In this document: positions 28,088-37,500 of the stretch, one piece after another
Layout: each line of letters begins with the position of its first letter
Position numbering within the stretch: position 1 is the first letter of the stretch
From: Bacteroidales bacterium
GTDB taxonomy: Bacteria; Bacteroidota; Bacteroidia; Bacteroidales; Muribaculaceae
Length of the DNA stretch: 64,000 bases
NCBI GenBank assembly: GCA_030524805.1
Contig: JAUNFY010000004.1
Coordinates: forward strand, 17,374 to 81,373
Direction of reading: 5' to 3'
Program-made: the position numbers and the translations under genes
Notes under the pieces: model-generated
Database searches by the model: none
What the model was told of the DNA's origin: nothing
What the model saw: only the letters and a program-made list of their open reading frames with translations

Positions 28088-29458
28088 TCATTTGAACTGC
28101 CAATAGTCGAAATTGAAAAGTTTCGGCCCTTTCCTTCCTTTCATCACGAAGTAGATGTCGTGAACGCCGGGCACCTCCATCTTTGCGGGCACCTCGATAT
28201 ATCTCCAGTTTTCCCATCCTCCGGTGCCGGGCACTTCCAGCTCCGCCACGAGCGGACCATCAACCGAATCCATCCTCACTTCCATCACTCCGCCGCGCAA
28301 GGCACTTGCCACGCTCGCTCCGAAGCTGCGCGGGCCGCCGCTCATGAAGTTGACGTTCGCCACCTTGATGTAGTCGCCGTTGTGGATGTCGGATACGTAT
28401 ACTCCCGTCTTGTCGTTGGGCTCGCTGGCCACTCCTTCCGACCATGCCATTGTCTCCGCCTCAACTCTTCTGTAGGGATCGAGGGTGCCGATTGCCGGCG
28501 CGCCTTCGCGTGTGGGCTCTATGGTAGGGAATGATCCGTCGGCATTGTACTCAAACGGTTCCACCGCGATGCTGCGCGCAAAGCCGCCCCCTCCGGGGAG
28601 ATTGCCGGTGTGGTAGAAGAAATATGATTTTCCTTTGTAATCCACCACTCCGGGATGATTGGTGAAGGAATTGGTGGCATCATTCTGAGCCATTATCACT
28701 CCGCCGTATTTCCACGGGCCCGTGGGGCTGTCGGATGTGGAGTAAGCGATATGCTCGGGTATGCCGCCAGCGGCATATATCATGTAGTATTTGCCGTCGC
28801 GCTTCTGAATCCAGGGGCCTTCGGTGTAGGTGGTGCGGTATTCCTTGCCCGGCTCCATCTCCACCATACGTCCCACTCCGAATCCGTCGGTGGTCATTTC
28901 CATTTTCTTCACTTCGCCATCGTAGGATATCATGTCGTCGTTGAGCTTGACATAATATATCTCGGGGTTGCCCCAGTAGAGATAAGCCTGTCCGTCGTCA
29001 TCTATAAAGACAGTCGGGTCGATGTAGGCCCAGTTGCCGTCGGCAAGCGGATGCCCGAGAACATCCTTGAAGGGACCCGTCGGGGTGTCGCCCACTGCCA
29101 CTCCGATAGCCATCGCTCCGGTAAGTTTAGAATGGAGAGGCACATAAAAGTAGAATTTACCGTTGCGTTCCATCGTCTGCGGCGCCCATGCCCGGTCGTC
29201 GCCCCACTCGAAATCCTCGATTGCAAGCGGAGAGCCGTGATCGGTCCAGTTCACCATGTCGTCGGTGGAATATACGCGCCATTCCTGCATCCAGAAGAAG
29301 TCAGCGCGGTTTTCGTCGTGCCCGGTGTAAACGTACAGCCTGTCGCCGTGCACCATGGGTGCCGGGTCGGTGGTGTAGCAGGTCTGCACGAGAGGATTGT
29401 CGGCCCATACGCCGCAGGTAATGAACAAGCCACAAATTGCTGATATCGTTCGTTTCAT
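28088..29458 (-). CDS. GH43 glycosidase with C-terminal CBM6
   Basis: 456 residues, signal peptide ending near GVWA (about 19). GH43 catalytic acids lie in TTDPAPM (base), YIDPTVFIDDDGQ (modulator) and TYTEGPW (acid). The CBM6-like module starts near RRVEAETMAWSEGV and ends with NFDYWQF. It is close in sequence to the GH43-CBM6 at 7294-8637. Probable role: release of arabinofuranosyl groups from arabinoxylan or of xylose from xylo-oligosaccharides, outside the cytoplasm. It lies 109 bp after the truncated cargo gene and 125 bp before CE6-GH97. Confidence 0.9.
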   Translation of the reverse strand: MKRTISAICGLFITCGVWADNPLVQTCYTTDPAPMVHGDRLYVYTGHDENRADFFWMQEWRVYSTDDMVNWTDHGSPLAIEDFEWGDDRAWAPQTMERNGKFYFYVPLHSKLTGAMAIGVAVGDTPTGPFKDVLGHPLADGNWAYIDPTVFIDDDGQAYLYWGNPEIYYVKLNDDMISYDGEVKKMEMTTDGFGVGRMVEMEPGKEYRTTYTEGPWIQKRDGKYYMIYAAGGIPEHIAYSTSDSPTGPWKYGGVIMAQNDATNSFTNHPGVVDYKGKSYFFYHTGNLPGGGGFARSIAVEPFEYNADGSFPTIEPTREGAPAIGTLDPYRRVEAETMAWSEGVASEPNDKTGVYVSDIHNGDYIKVANVNFMSGGPRSFGASVASALRGGVMEVRMDSVDGPLVAELEVPGTGGWENWRYIEVPAKMEVPGVHDIYFVMKGRKGPKLFNFDYWQFK

Positions 29459-29567
29459 AAGTTTTTCAATAATGTTGTCGGTTTATGCTGCTTCCACAGT
29501 TGGAATCAGAATTGAAGTATGGTTCGGAGAAACGGGTATCAGCCGTTTCCCCGATTAAATCATGTTT

Positions 29568-30407
29568 TTATTTCTTGATCACTTTCTTGCCGTTGGCGAT
29601 ATAGAGGCCGGGGGTAGAAACCTGATCGAGAGTGTCGGCCACTCTCATGCCCTGCATGTTGTAGACACCGGTAGCGACGTTGCTTTCAACAGCCACTGCC
29701 TCAACAGCCACGCTCGACTCTTTCTCCACCACTACATTGTTGATGTAGAAAGTAGCGGCTTCGGGAAGCGATGCGAGATTGAAGGCGATGGTCTGGAAAC
29801 CGTCTTCTCCGGCCATTTCAGCACTTACCTCACCTTCCCAGTTGAGCTTCTGCCATTCGGGTTTTGCCTCGAGGCCATAGCCGAACACTGTCCAGTGGTG
29901 GTATGCTCCGGCTGCGCCCTGTGCCTGAACGTCGATGGCGCGGGCATCAGTGCAATAATAGTCAAAGCTTACTTTCAGCTTGGTGCCTGCAGCCTGCGGT
30001 TCGTTGAATTTGATGAAAAGCTGCGAATCCCAGGGATTGGAGGGATCTGCCGCGATGGGGCATGCGTATACCTTGCCCTCGCCTGCCGGATTATCGGTAA
30101 CCTGTGCGTTGCCGTCCCAGTTGGCCTGAAGCGATGAGCTTTCGCCGTCGTTGGCATTGCCGCCATCGATTATCGAGGTCCAGCCTGTAGCGGGAGGTGT
30201 CACGCCACCTTCCTCAAGCGTGTAGACAGTCACTTTGGAGATGTAGAATGTGCCGACAAACTTACCGGCATTGGCTACCCAGCGGTCTACAGCCTTGCCT
30301 TCGCCCGGATCGGTCGGTGTGCCTTTGATTGTCACTGTGTTCCAGTCTGCCGTGATGTTGAAGGCATCCATGTTGCCGCAGGCTGCGTAGCCATCGGTGC
30401 ACTGGAA
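29568..30407 (-). pseudogene. 3' fragment of a T9SS cargo protein: CBM4-like modules and C-terminal sorting domain
   Basis: About 280 codons are left, joined at 30402-30410 to a susC fragment in another frame. The sequence begins inside one beta-sandwich carbohydrate-binding module (DPGEGKAVDRWVANAGKFVGTFYI, then SKVTVY), continues with a second complete one (TGWTSIIDGG through ATFYINNVVVEK), and ends in a type IX sorting domain (GVYNMQGMRVADTLD, then TPGLYIANGKKVI). Paired CBM4-type modules are typical of xylan-binding surface proteins or GH10 xylanases of xylan loci; which one this was cannot be told. The 5' part and start codon are missing. An upstream ATG in the same frame reads only through susC shadow. 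Confidence 0.8.
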
Positions 30408-31882
30408 ATCATGCCCTGGAAAGAGAGACCGGGAGTGATGAACTTCAAGTCCTGGTTGAGCACGAAGTCTGTGGTGATTGTGGTGGTTGTGGTCTTGAAC
30501 GCACCGCCCATGGCGAGCTGTTCGGCGGAGTTGGCCACCTGCGACTTGAAGGCCGGATAATATCCGAAAGAGCCGTCGCTGTAGATGGGAAGGAACACGT
30601 CGGGGGCGATGTTGTAGACACCGGCCCATACCTGCTGGTTGTTCCAGTTGCCCTGGTCGAAGGAGTTGCCGTCGTTAGGCCAGGTGCTCTTCTTCGTACC
30701 GGACGAACCGGCGATGTTCACTTTGAATGTAGTGGTCGGAGTCAGGGAGAAGTCGAGGTTCGTACGGGCGTTGATACGGTTGTAGCCGAAGCCTGTGTCA
30801 TATCCGCGGCCGTTGTCGATATTCTTGAAGAGGTCACCCTCGCTCACGAAGTCGATCACTGCATAGTATTTCACGAATTTGGTACCGCCGCTCACCGAGA
30901 CGTTGCCGTTGTAGGACATGGCGTGATCTTTGAAGAGCACGTCGCGCCAGTTGACATTGGGATATCTCTCAGCCTCCTCAAGGTTGGCGGGATTGCGGTA
31001 TTTCTCAGCGATGGCGAGCGGAGTCATGTAGCTCCAGGATGAAGGCATGATGGGAAGCTCGTGCATCACGGCATAGTTGCGCTGGAGAAGGGCGTCGTAG
31101 GAATCCGCCTTGTCGGGAAGTTTCGACACAGTCTTCATTGTAGCTGTGAAGCCCACGTCGATTCTCGCGCGTCCTTCCTGACCACGTTTGGTAGTGATGA
31201 GGATCACGCCGTTGGCGCCTTTCACACCATACACCGCAGTGGCGGATGCGTCTTTAAGTACTGATATTGATTTCACAGAACTTACGTCGACACTGCTCAT
31301 CTCACGTTCGATACCGTCGACGAGCACGAGAGGGTCGCTGTTGTTCCAGGATGATGCGCCGCGGATGGTGATCTTGGCGCTTTCATCGCCGGGCATACCC
31401 GACGACTGCACTGTCACGACGCCGGGGAGGTTACCGGTCAGCGCGGCACTGATGTCGTGCACACCGGCTGCTCTCTCAAGCACTTCGCCAGAGGTCTGGG
31501 TGATAGCGCCCACCACCGATGCCTTCTTCTGCTGGCCGTAGCCCACCACCACCACCTCTTCGAGGAGGTCGGCATCGGTTTTCAATACCACGTCGACAAC
31601 TTTACGGCCGTTGATCTTCACGGTCTGGGGTTGCATGCCGACGTAGGAGAACTTCAGTTCATGCTTCTTGATGTCAGGCACATTGATCTCATAGTTGCCG
31701 TCGATGTCGGTAGCTGTGCCACCCGACTGGCCGACAACCATTACAGTCGCACCGATTAGCGGTTCGCCCGTGTCATCGGTGACGTTACCTCTGACTATCT
31801 CGGCGTTGGCTGTCAAAGCCCCCGTCACGAGCATTGCCATGAGTAACGCAATGTAATGAAATGTTTTCTTTACATTTTTCAT
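30332..31882 (-). pseudogene. 5' fragment of a SusC/XusA-type TonB-dependent receptor
   Basis: The open frame is 516 codons but only the first 492 or so are SusC; normal members have about 1000. Present: signal peptide (TANAEIV), carboxypeptidase-like domain (VRGNVTDDTGEPLIGATV), TonB box region (EEVVVVGYGQQKKASVVGAI), plug (SGMPGDESAKITIRGASSW, DPLVLVDGIEREM, SVLKDASATAVYGVKGANGV) and the first barrel strands, ending FITPGLSFQGMIS. After 30410 the frame reads the antisense-shifted cargo tail and stops. No SusD gene follows. It lies 69 bp after the GH43 lipoprotein. It is a deletion remnant, or an assembly join. Confidence 0.88.
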
Positions 31883-31951
31883 TGCTATTAAATATTAAAG
31901 TATAATGGATAAAATTTCTCTCTTCATTACAGGATATCGTTTGGCTACGCG

Positions 31952-33664
31952 TCACAGCGAGTTGGTGGCGAACGGGCCCACGACTGTGCCGGTGAAGCCT
32001 CCGGCCTGATCGGTGGTGGTGAATGCCGCATCTACCGCATCGGCCACGTTGGTCCATGTGCTGCCGCTGTCGCCCGAGAAGCTGAAGGAATAGTTCAGCC
32101 CTTTGCCATCCACCTTGAGGTCGAGGGTGGTGAGGTCAGGAGTCACTTCCTGCTCCCCTATCACCTCGCTGCCGGCGTCGGAAATCTTGCGAAGCTCCAC
32201 GAAATGGCGGTCGCCGCGGCAGGTGCGTGCCAGAAGATATTGATGTGTCTCGTCTTTAAGCACCAGCAGGCCCGCTGCCTGAGCGTCATGTTCCGGAAGG
32301 AACGTCACCCTTGTACGGCAGCAGAACTCATGATGGTTGAGTCGGCGGCATACGTAAGGCAGCACAGCCTTGTCGGACGACTTGACATCGGCACACTGCA
32401 GTGTGAGATAGCCGGGATTCTTGCTGAGCGAGTAATATTCAGAAGCTGGGCCGCGCAGAGTCATCCATTCATGTCCGAGGATTGAATCCGTAAACTGATC
32501 GGTGCGCGTGTAGTTGCCGAATGTCACTTCCTCGCCACGCTTCACTCCGGGCTTGCTCGCGATAAGGGGCACAGCGGCACCATTTTCGATGAAGCGGGGC
32601 CAGCCGTCTTCGGTCCAGCTCACAGGGAGCATGAAGGTTTCCCTTCCGAGGTTCTCCTTATTGCCCTCCACGGGACGGCATCCGAGGAATACACCCCACC
32701 AGTCGCCTTCGGGAGTCTGCACGAGGTCGGCATGTCCGGCGCAGGTGACGGGATTCTCACGGTTCCAATCGAGCGAGCGCTGGGTGAGGATAGGGTTGCC
32801 TTCCCATGCCACATACGGGCCAAACGGTGTGTCGCCCTTATATATCACCTCGCTGTGGTTGACACTTGTGCCACCTTCGGCTGTCATCAGATAATATTTG
32901 CCATCAACCTTATAGATGTGGGGGCCTTCGCACCAAATTGGTTTTTCTTCCGGGCGGCATCCCTTGTCGACCACAATCTTGCGCTCACCGACACACTTGT
33001 CGGTAGCGGGGTCGAATTCCACTACGCGAACCGTGCGGTGACCCGGATATTCAGGTTTCGCATCGGGTGCGTCGTCATTATTGACTATATATCCCTTTCC
33101 ATCCTCATCGAAGAAGAAAGCAGGGTCGATACCCGCCACTTCGGGCAGCATGATCGGATCGCTCCATTCTCCAAACGGGTCCTGGGTCTTGACGAAGAAA
33201 TTGCCGGCTCCCACGTTTGTGGTCACCATGTAGTAGGTCTTGTTGGCGGGATTGTATGCGATATCGGGGGCGAAGATGCCGCCGCTCACGTGCTGGCTCT
33301 CCATGTTGACGAGCTGCGAGGGGCGGGTGAGCACATGGCCGGTCTGCTTCCAGTTCACGAGGTCGCGGCTGTGGAAGATAGGCACGCCGGGAAAGAAAGT
33401 GAAGGAGGAAGCGACAAGGAAATAGTCGCCTTCACCATTGGTGCAGATCGACGGGTCGGAGTACCATCCGGCCAGAATCGGGTTGTAATAGCTGCTTTCG
33501 TCGGGAAGGGGATTTGACTTGTAGAACGAATCGTTGCCGCTGTACTCGAACGAGTCGAACAAAGCGACCGAACTCTGCGGCTCGATCTTCGATCCTGATC
33601 CGCAAGCCGCCATTCCGGGAAGGAGGGCGATTGCCATAGCGATGTGGGTCAGTTTTCTTATCAT
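31952..33664 (-). CDS. GH43 beta-xylosidase-type lipoprotein with C-terminal beta-sandwich
   Basis: 570 residues with lipobox GMAAC (Cys21). The GH43 propeller (about 60-370) has SDPSICTNGEG (base), GIDPAFFFDEDG (modulator) and IWCEGPHIYK (acid). The C-terminal 190 residues form the concanavalin-like sandwich (RTDQFTDSILGHEW through DQAGGFTGTVVGPFA) of long GH43 beta-xylosidases. This two-domain plan, from memory, matches GH43 enzymes next to SusC/D pairs in xylan and xyloglucan loci. It is the first gene after the HTCS; a -7 box lies at 33762-33770. Confidence 0.9.
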   Translation of the reverse strand: MIRKLTHIAMAIALLPGMAACGSGSKIEPQSSVALFDSFEYSGNDSFYKSNPLPDESSYYNPILAGWYSDPSICTNGEGDYFLVASSFTFFPGVPIFHSRDLVNWKQTGHVLTRPSQLVNMESQHVSGGIFAPDIAYNPANKTYYMVTTNVGAGNFFVKTQDPFGEWSDPIMLPEVAGIDPAFFFDEDGKGYIVNNDDAPDAKPEYPGHRTVRVVEFDPATDKCVGERKIVVDKGCRPEEKPIWCEGPHIYKVDGKYYLMTAEGGTSVNHSEVIYKGDTPFGPYVAWEGNPILTQRSLDWNRENPVTCAGHADLVQTPEGDWWGVFLGCRPVEGNKENLGRETFMLPVSWTEDGWPRFIENGAAVPLIASKPGVKRGEEVTFGNYTRTDQFTDSILGHEWMTLRGPASEYYSLSKNPGYLTLQCADVKSSDKAVLPYVCRRLNHHEFCCRTRVTFLPEHDAQAAGLLVLKDETHQYLLARTCRGDRHFVELRKISDAGSEVIGEQEVTPDLTTLDLKVDGKGLNYSFSFSGDSGSTWTNVADAVDAAFTTTDQAGGFTGTVVGPFATNSL

Positions 33665-33761
33665 GGTTTGGTTTGTTTAAATTGCCGTTGGTTGTTGGTT
33701 TTGCTGTTTATGGTGTTTTTATGGTTGTTTGTCTTTTATGTTTAGTTGTTATGTTGTGGAT

Positions 33762-33770
33762 GCAAATTTA
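33762..33770 (-). promoter_or_regulatory. Candidate -7 box for the xylan structural operon
   Basis: The minus strand reads TAAATTTGC, 98 bp upstream of the GH43 lipoprotein start. There is no good -33 TTTG at 19-20 bp, as expected for an activator-dependent promoter driven by the HTCS. Confidence 0.4.
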
Positions 33771-33924
33771 GTTATTTTAACTATTACTCCCTCACGCACG
33801 CATGCCAAGTGCATTAACATCCGTAACATGAGGCTTGAAATTTGTCGCAAATAAGTTATTATTTGTAACATGGTTTCGCAACATTCTGATTCTCAATACA
33901 GCCTTCTGACGCATTGAAAAAAAG

Positions 33925-33965
33925 AAAGGGAGAGCGGTCCAAGTCTGAAGACCCTCTCCCCTTTG
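33925..33965 (-). terminator. Minus-strand terminator upstream of the xylan operon
   Basis: The stem is GGGAGAG plus GGTC paired with GACC plus CTCTCCC, with small bulges. On the minus strand it is followed by a T-rich run (CTTTCTTTTTTTC). No annotated gene ends here, so it may end the possible small RNA at 33925-34340. Confidence 0.55.
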
Positions 33966-34340
33966 CTCGCTTGCGAGGTCAGTTTACATGAATCAGAGTT
34001 TGGCTTGTGTATATAAAAGCAGTTGTTCGCTACATCGGGATTGCCATCCGTTCCGTCGGCATCACAGCAGCGGTGCGTCCGGTTCCGGCAGGATTGATTC
34101 GAGGTCTTCAGCACAGGTTTCTCGGAGTTGGGGAGCGCCGGCATGCCACCGAGGCATACCGGCCTCCCGCGATAACCTAATAACTAAACCTATATCAATC
34201 TTTCACAATCATTATCTTTTAATTTATAATAAACCTCCACCCGCGTCCGCCTTCTACAAGGTCATCGGCGAGGCATCTTGCTGCCCGGGCATTGCCGTGG
34301 CTTCTCGCCCGGCAGCCACTGCACAAGGGGAGGCCTAACG
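33925..34340 (-). ncRNA. Candidate structured non-coding RNA between HTCS and xylan operon
   Basis: The 846-bp gap 33665-34510 has no convincing gene. On the minus strand it holds a -7-like box TAACTTTGC (34344-34352), then a hairpin at 34280-34316 (GCTGCC/GGGC stem with a bulge), a long hairpin at 34131-34168 (GGGAG plus an 11-bp stem, 5-nt loop) and a U-tailed terminator at 33925-33965. Together these fit a transcript of about 410 nt. Two small overlapping open frames look spurious. I do not recognise an RNA family. Confidence 0.35.
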
Positions 34341-34343
34341 GTT

Positions 34344-34352
34344 GCAAAGTTA
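34344..34352 (-). promoter_or_regulatory. Candidate -7 box for the putative RNA
   Basis: The minus strand reads TAACTTTGC, flanked by a 7-bp inverted repeat GCCTAAC / GTTAGGC (34333-34355). No well-spaced -33 TTTG is visible. Confidence 0.3.
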
Positions 34353-34449
34353 GGCATAATCCGGCATTCGGGCGTTTCAACAAGTATCTTATTCATGTCG
34401 CATTGAAACAACCGTGTTAAAATTTGTATTATATGTGTTTCTAAACGTA

Positions 34450-34484
34450 AAAACCGGCCTCCGGAGGGTCCGGAGGCCGGTTTT
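34450..34484 (-). terminator. Rho-independent terminator of the HTCS gene
   Basis: A 16-bp perfect stem starting AAAACCGGCCTCCGGA with a 3-nt loop and a T5 run on the minus strand, 27 bp after the HTCS stop. Textbook form. Confidence 0.85.
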
Positions 34485-34510
34485 GGGCTGTATTTTAGCA
34501 AAAATCTGTA

Positions 34511-37500
34511 CTACTCTGGATTATTGGCTAATAGCTTCGGATCCGCGGCCGCGTCAGCGCCCGAAGCACCTTCCTTGAGCATCTTCGCACGGTATTCGGA
34601 AGGGGAATAGCCGGTGTAGCGTTTAAAATGGGTGGAGAAATGCGACTGCGACGTGAATCCTATCTTATATGCCACCTGCGTCACCTCGATGTCGCTCCTT
34701 TTGAGCAGTTCGCAGGCCCGCTTCAGGCGAATGTTGCGTATGTAGTCGCTCGGGGTCATGCCTATCATTTCCTTCATCTTCCTGTGGAGATGCGTGCGGC
34801 TCACTCCCACTCCGTCGGCAAGTGTCTCGACGTTGAATTCCTGATCGTCGATGTGCTCGTTGATTTCCTTCAGTATCCGCTCCATCAGGTGCTCGTCGTT
34901 GCCCTTCATCTCCGGAGCCGCTATCTTCCCTACGGTCTCCTGCGCACCCGTATACTTACACTTCATGCGGCGACGGTTTTCAAGCAGGGTGCCCACCATG
35001 GTCTCCAGCTCCTCGATGTTGAAGGGTTTGCCGAGATATGCGTCAGCCCCTTTGTCCCATCCGGCCATACGGTCGGCGATGTCGTTTTTCGAGCTCAACA
35101 GTATCACGGGAATGTCGATCGTGGCCGGATCTGCTTTCAGCCGCTTCAAGAGCGTAAGTCCGTCCATCACGGGCATCCTCACGTCGCTGATTATGATGTC
35201 GGGCGTCTTGTCGCCTATCATCTTCATGGCTTCGGCGCCGTCGCAGGCCACCGACACCTTATAATATCGGCCGAGCTGCTGCGCCACGTAGTCGCGCATC
35301 TCCATATCGTCGTCGATAAAGAGAATATATTTACCTGCCGACAAGGGCGCAGGCCTTGTCGGCAGCTCCCCCCGGGGGGAGCTGCCCCGCGACGACAGCG
35401 AGAGGCTGCGTTGCTGCTCATCGTCGCCTTCGAGAAGTTCTTCCGGACGATACAGACCCTCATCGAGCGGAATCCTGACGGCGAAGACGCTTCCCTTCAC
35501 AGAGTCGTCGCGGTTTCTGCCCGAGATGCGGCCATGATGCAACTCGCTGAGCCTGCGGCAGAGATCAAGTCCGATGCCAAAACCGATGGTGGCATGCGTC
35601 TGGTCTTTCTCCACCCTATAGAACCGCTCGAAGAGACGCGCTGCTGTCTTCGAATCAAGGCCGATGCCGGTGTCTGTCACGCTCACCGACACGCAATCAC
35701 CCATCTTGTCGTCTTTCACCGACTCAACAGCCACTTCAATCGCTCCACCTTCCGGAGTGTATTTGATGGCGTTGGAGATGAGATTCACCAGAATCTTGTC
35801 GAAGTTCTTGCGGTCGAGCCATACCTGGCGGTCGCTGTCCCACGGGCTGAACGATATCGTCAGCTTCTTATCCTCCGCCTGAGGCCTGAACATCTCCACG
35901 AGTTCCCCCACGAAGGCGTTCATGTCGGTCTGCCGGCACTTCAGGCTCATCTTCCCTTTCTCTATCTTGCGGATGTCGAGCAGTTGGTTGACGAGGCCGA
36001 GCATTCGGTATACATTGCGGTGCATTATCTCAAGCTTGGAGTGCACCTCCGCGTCGAAGGGCTGCTTCAGCAGCGACTCAAGCGGACTGAGCACCAGCGA
36101 TATCGGCGAGCGAAGGTCGTGGGAGATATCCATGAAGAACTTGATCTTCTCATCGTTGATCTTCTCATCGCGCTTTTTCCTCATCACTATCCATGCAAGC
36201 GCGATCAGGGCTATCAGCACTATGGAATATGCCAGTTTAGCCCAGAAACTCAGATACCACGGCGTGGAGATGTGGATCTTCACCCGCGTGGGCTCCGAGG
36301 TGGTCTTGTTTTCCACCGCGCACACCTCGAAGTCGTAGTCGCCCGGCTCGAGATGCGGAAGATATATAAGGTTCTCGCCGGGAAGAGTCTGAATCCAGTC
36401 GTCGTTGCCATGCAGGCGCCAGCGGTAGCTGATGTTGGATGCGTCGCGATAGTCGAGCATACTCAGGCGCAGCGTCATGGCATTGTTCTTGTAGGGGAGG
36501 TTGATTGCAGTCGGACTCACCGCATTTCCTTCGATGAAAGCGTCCGATTCGGCCTGCTCCCTATGGTCGAGGCGGTTGCCGTTGAGATATATCGCCGACA
36601 CCTTCACCTTGCCGGCGAAGCCGGGCGAGGGCACTGACTCCGGGCGGAACGAAGTCATGCCGAGGTCGTTGCCAAGATAGATCCGGTCGGCCGACCTTGA
36701 ATATACCACATGGTTGAATACGTTCTCTATCAGGCCGTACCCGCCGTAGTATGCGAATATCTTCGTCTTGTCGGGAGTGAGATACGAGAGGCCACGCTGG
36801 GTGCCTATCCATACGCCCCCTTCGCTGTCGGCCACTACGGAGCGCACGTCGTTGTCGGAAAGACCGTCGCGCGTGGTATAGGTCTTCACCACTCCTTTCT
36901 CGCGGTCGAAGTGTATGAGTCCGTGGCTTGTGCCTGCAAGCACTGTTCCCTTCGAGTCGGGGGCCACGGTGAAGGTGGTGCCATTGAGAAACGGCATCTG
37001 GTCTACCTCGAGCATCTTCCGGGCCTCCATGTCGTAGCAGGCAAGGCCACTGTAGGTGGAGATCCAGAGTTTGCCGTCGTCGGTAGGGAGCATCGATGTG
37101 ATGTAGGGATTGCTGAAACCAGTCTCGGTGCCCTCCTTATGCGGTATCCACGTCTGCTCGCCGGTGATCATGTTGTGGCGCATGAGGCCTGTGCCATACA
37201 CTCCGACGAAGAGTTCCGAATCGCGGCCAAGCGCGAGGGTGAGGAGAGGATAAGTGCCCTGAATGTCGAGATATTCACGCAGGCTGCCGGTAAGGAGATC
37301 GAGTTGCCACACACCGTCGCCCACCACTCCGAGCAGGGCTTTGCCGTCGCCGGTAGGCACGATGGAGGTTATCGGTCCGCCTGAAGGGAGATCAGCCTTC
37401 AGTTCGATGCGGCCATCGGGAGCGAACATCACCACCCGTCCTTTGTCTATAGCAGCCAACACCTTGTCTTTCCATAGGGCCATGGCATTGACACCTCCGC

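Noticed and set aside
29568-30629. Reading the cargo tail as a complete 353-residue protein
   Set aside because: The first 74 residues are susC read out of frame and have no signal peptide.
34000-34120. A cobalamin-riboswitch-like stretch on the minus strand (CCGCTGCTGTGATG)
   Set aside because: The other conserved blocks of that riboswitch are missing in the right order, and no B12 gene follows.
33893-34338. Two small open frames in the HTCS-GH43 gap
   Set aside because: They overlap hairpins and each other, have no start context or recognised domain, and fit better as noise inside a possible structured RNA.
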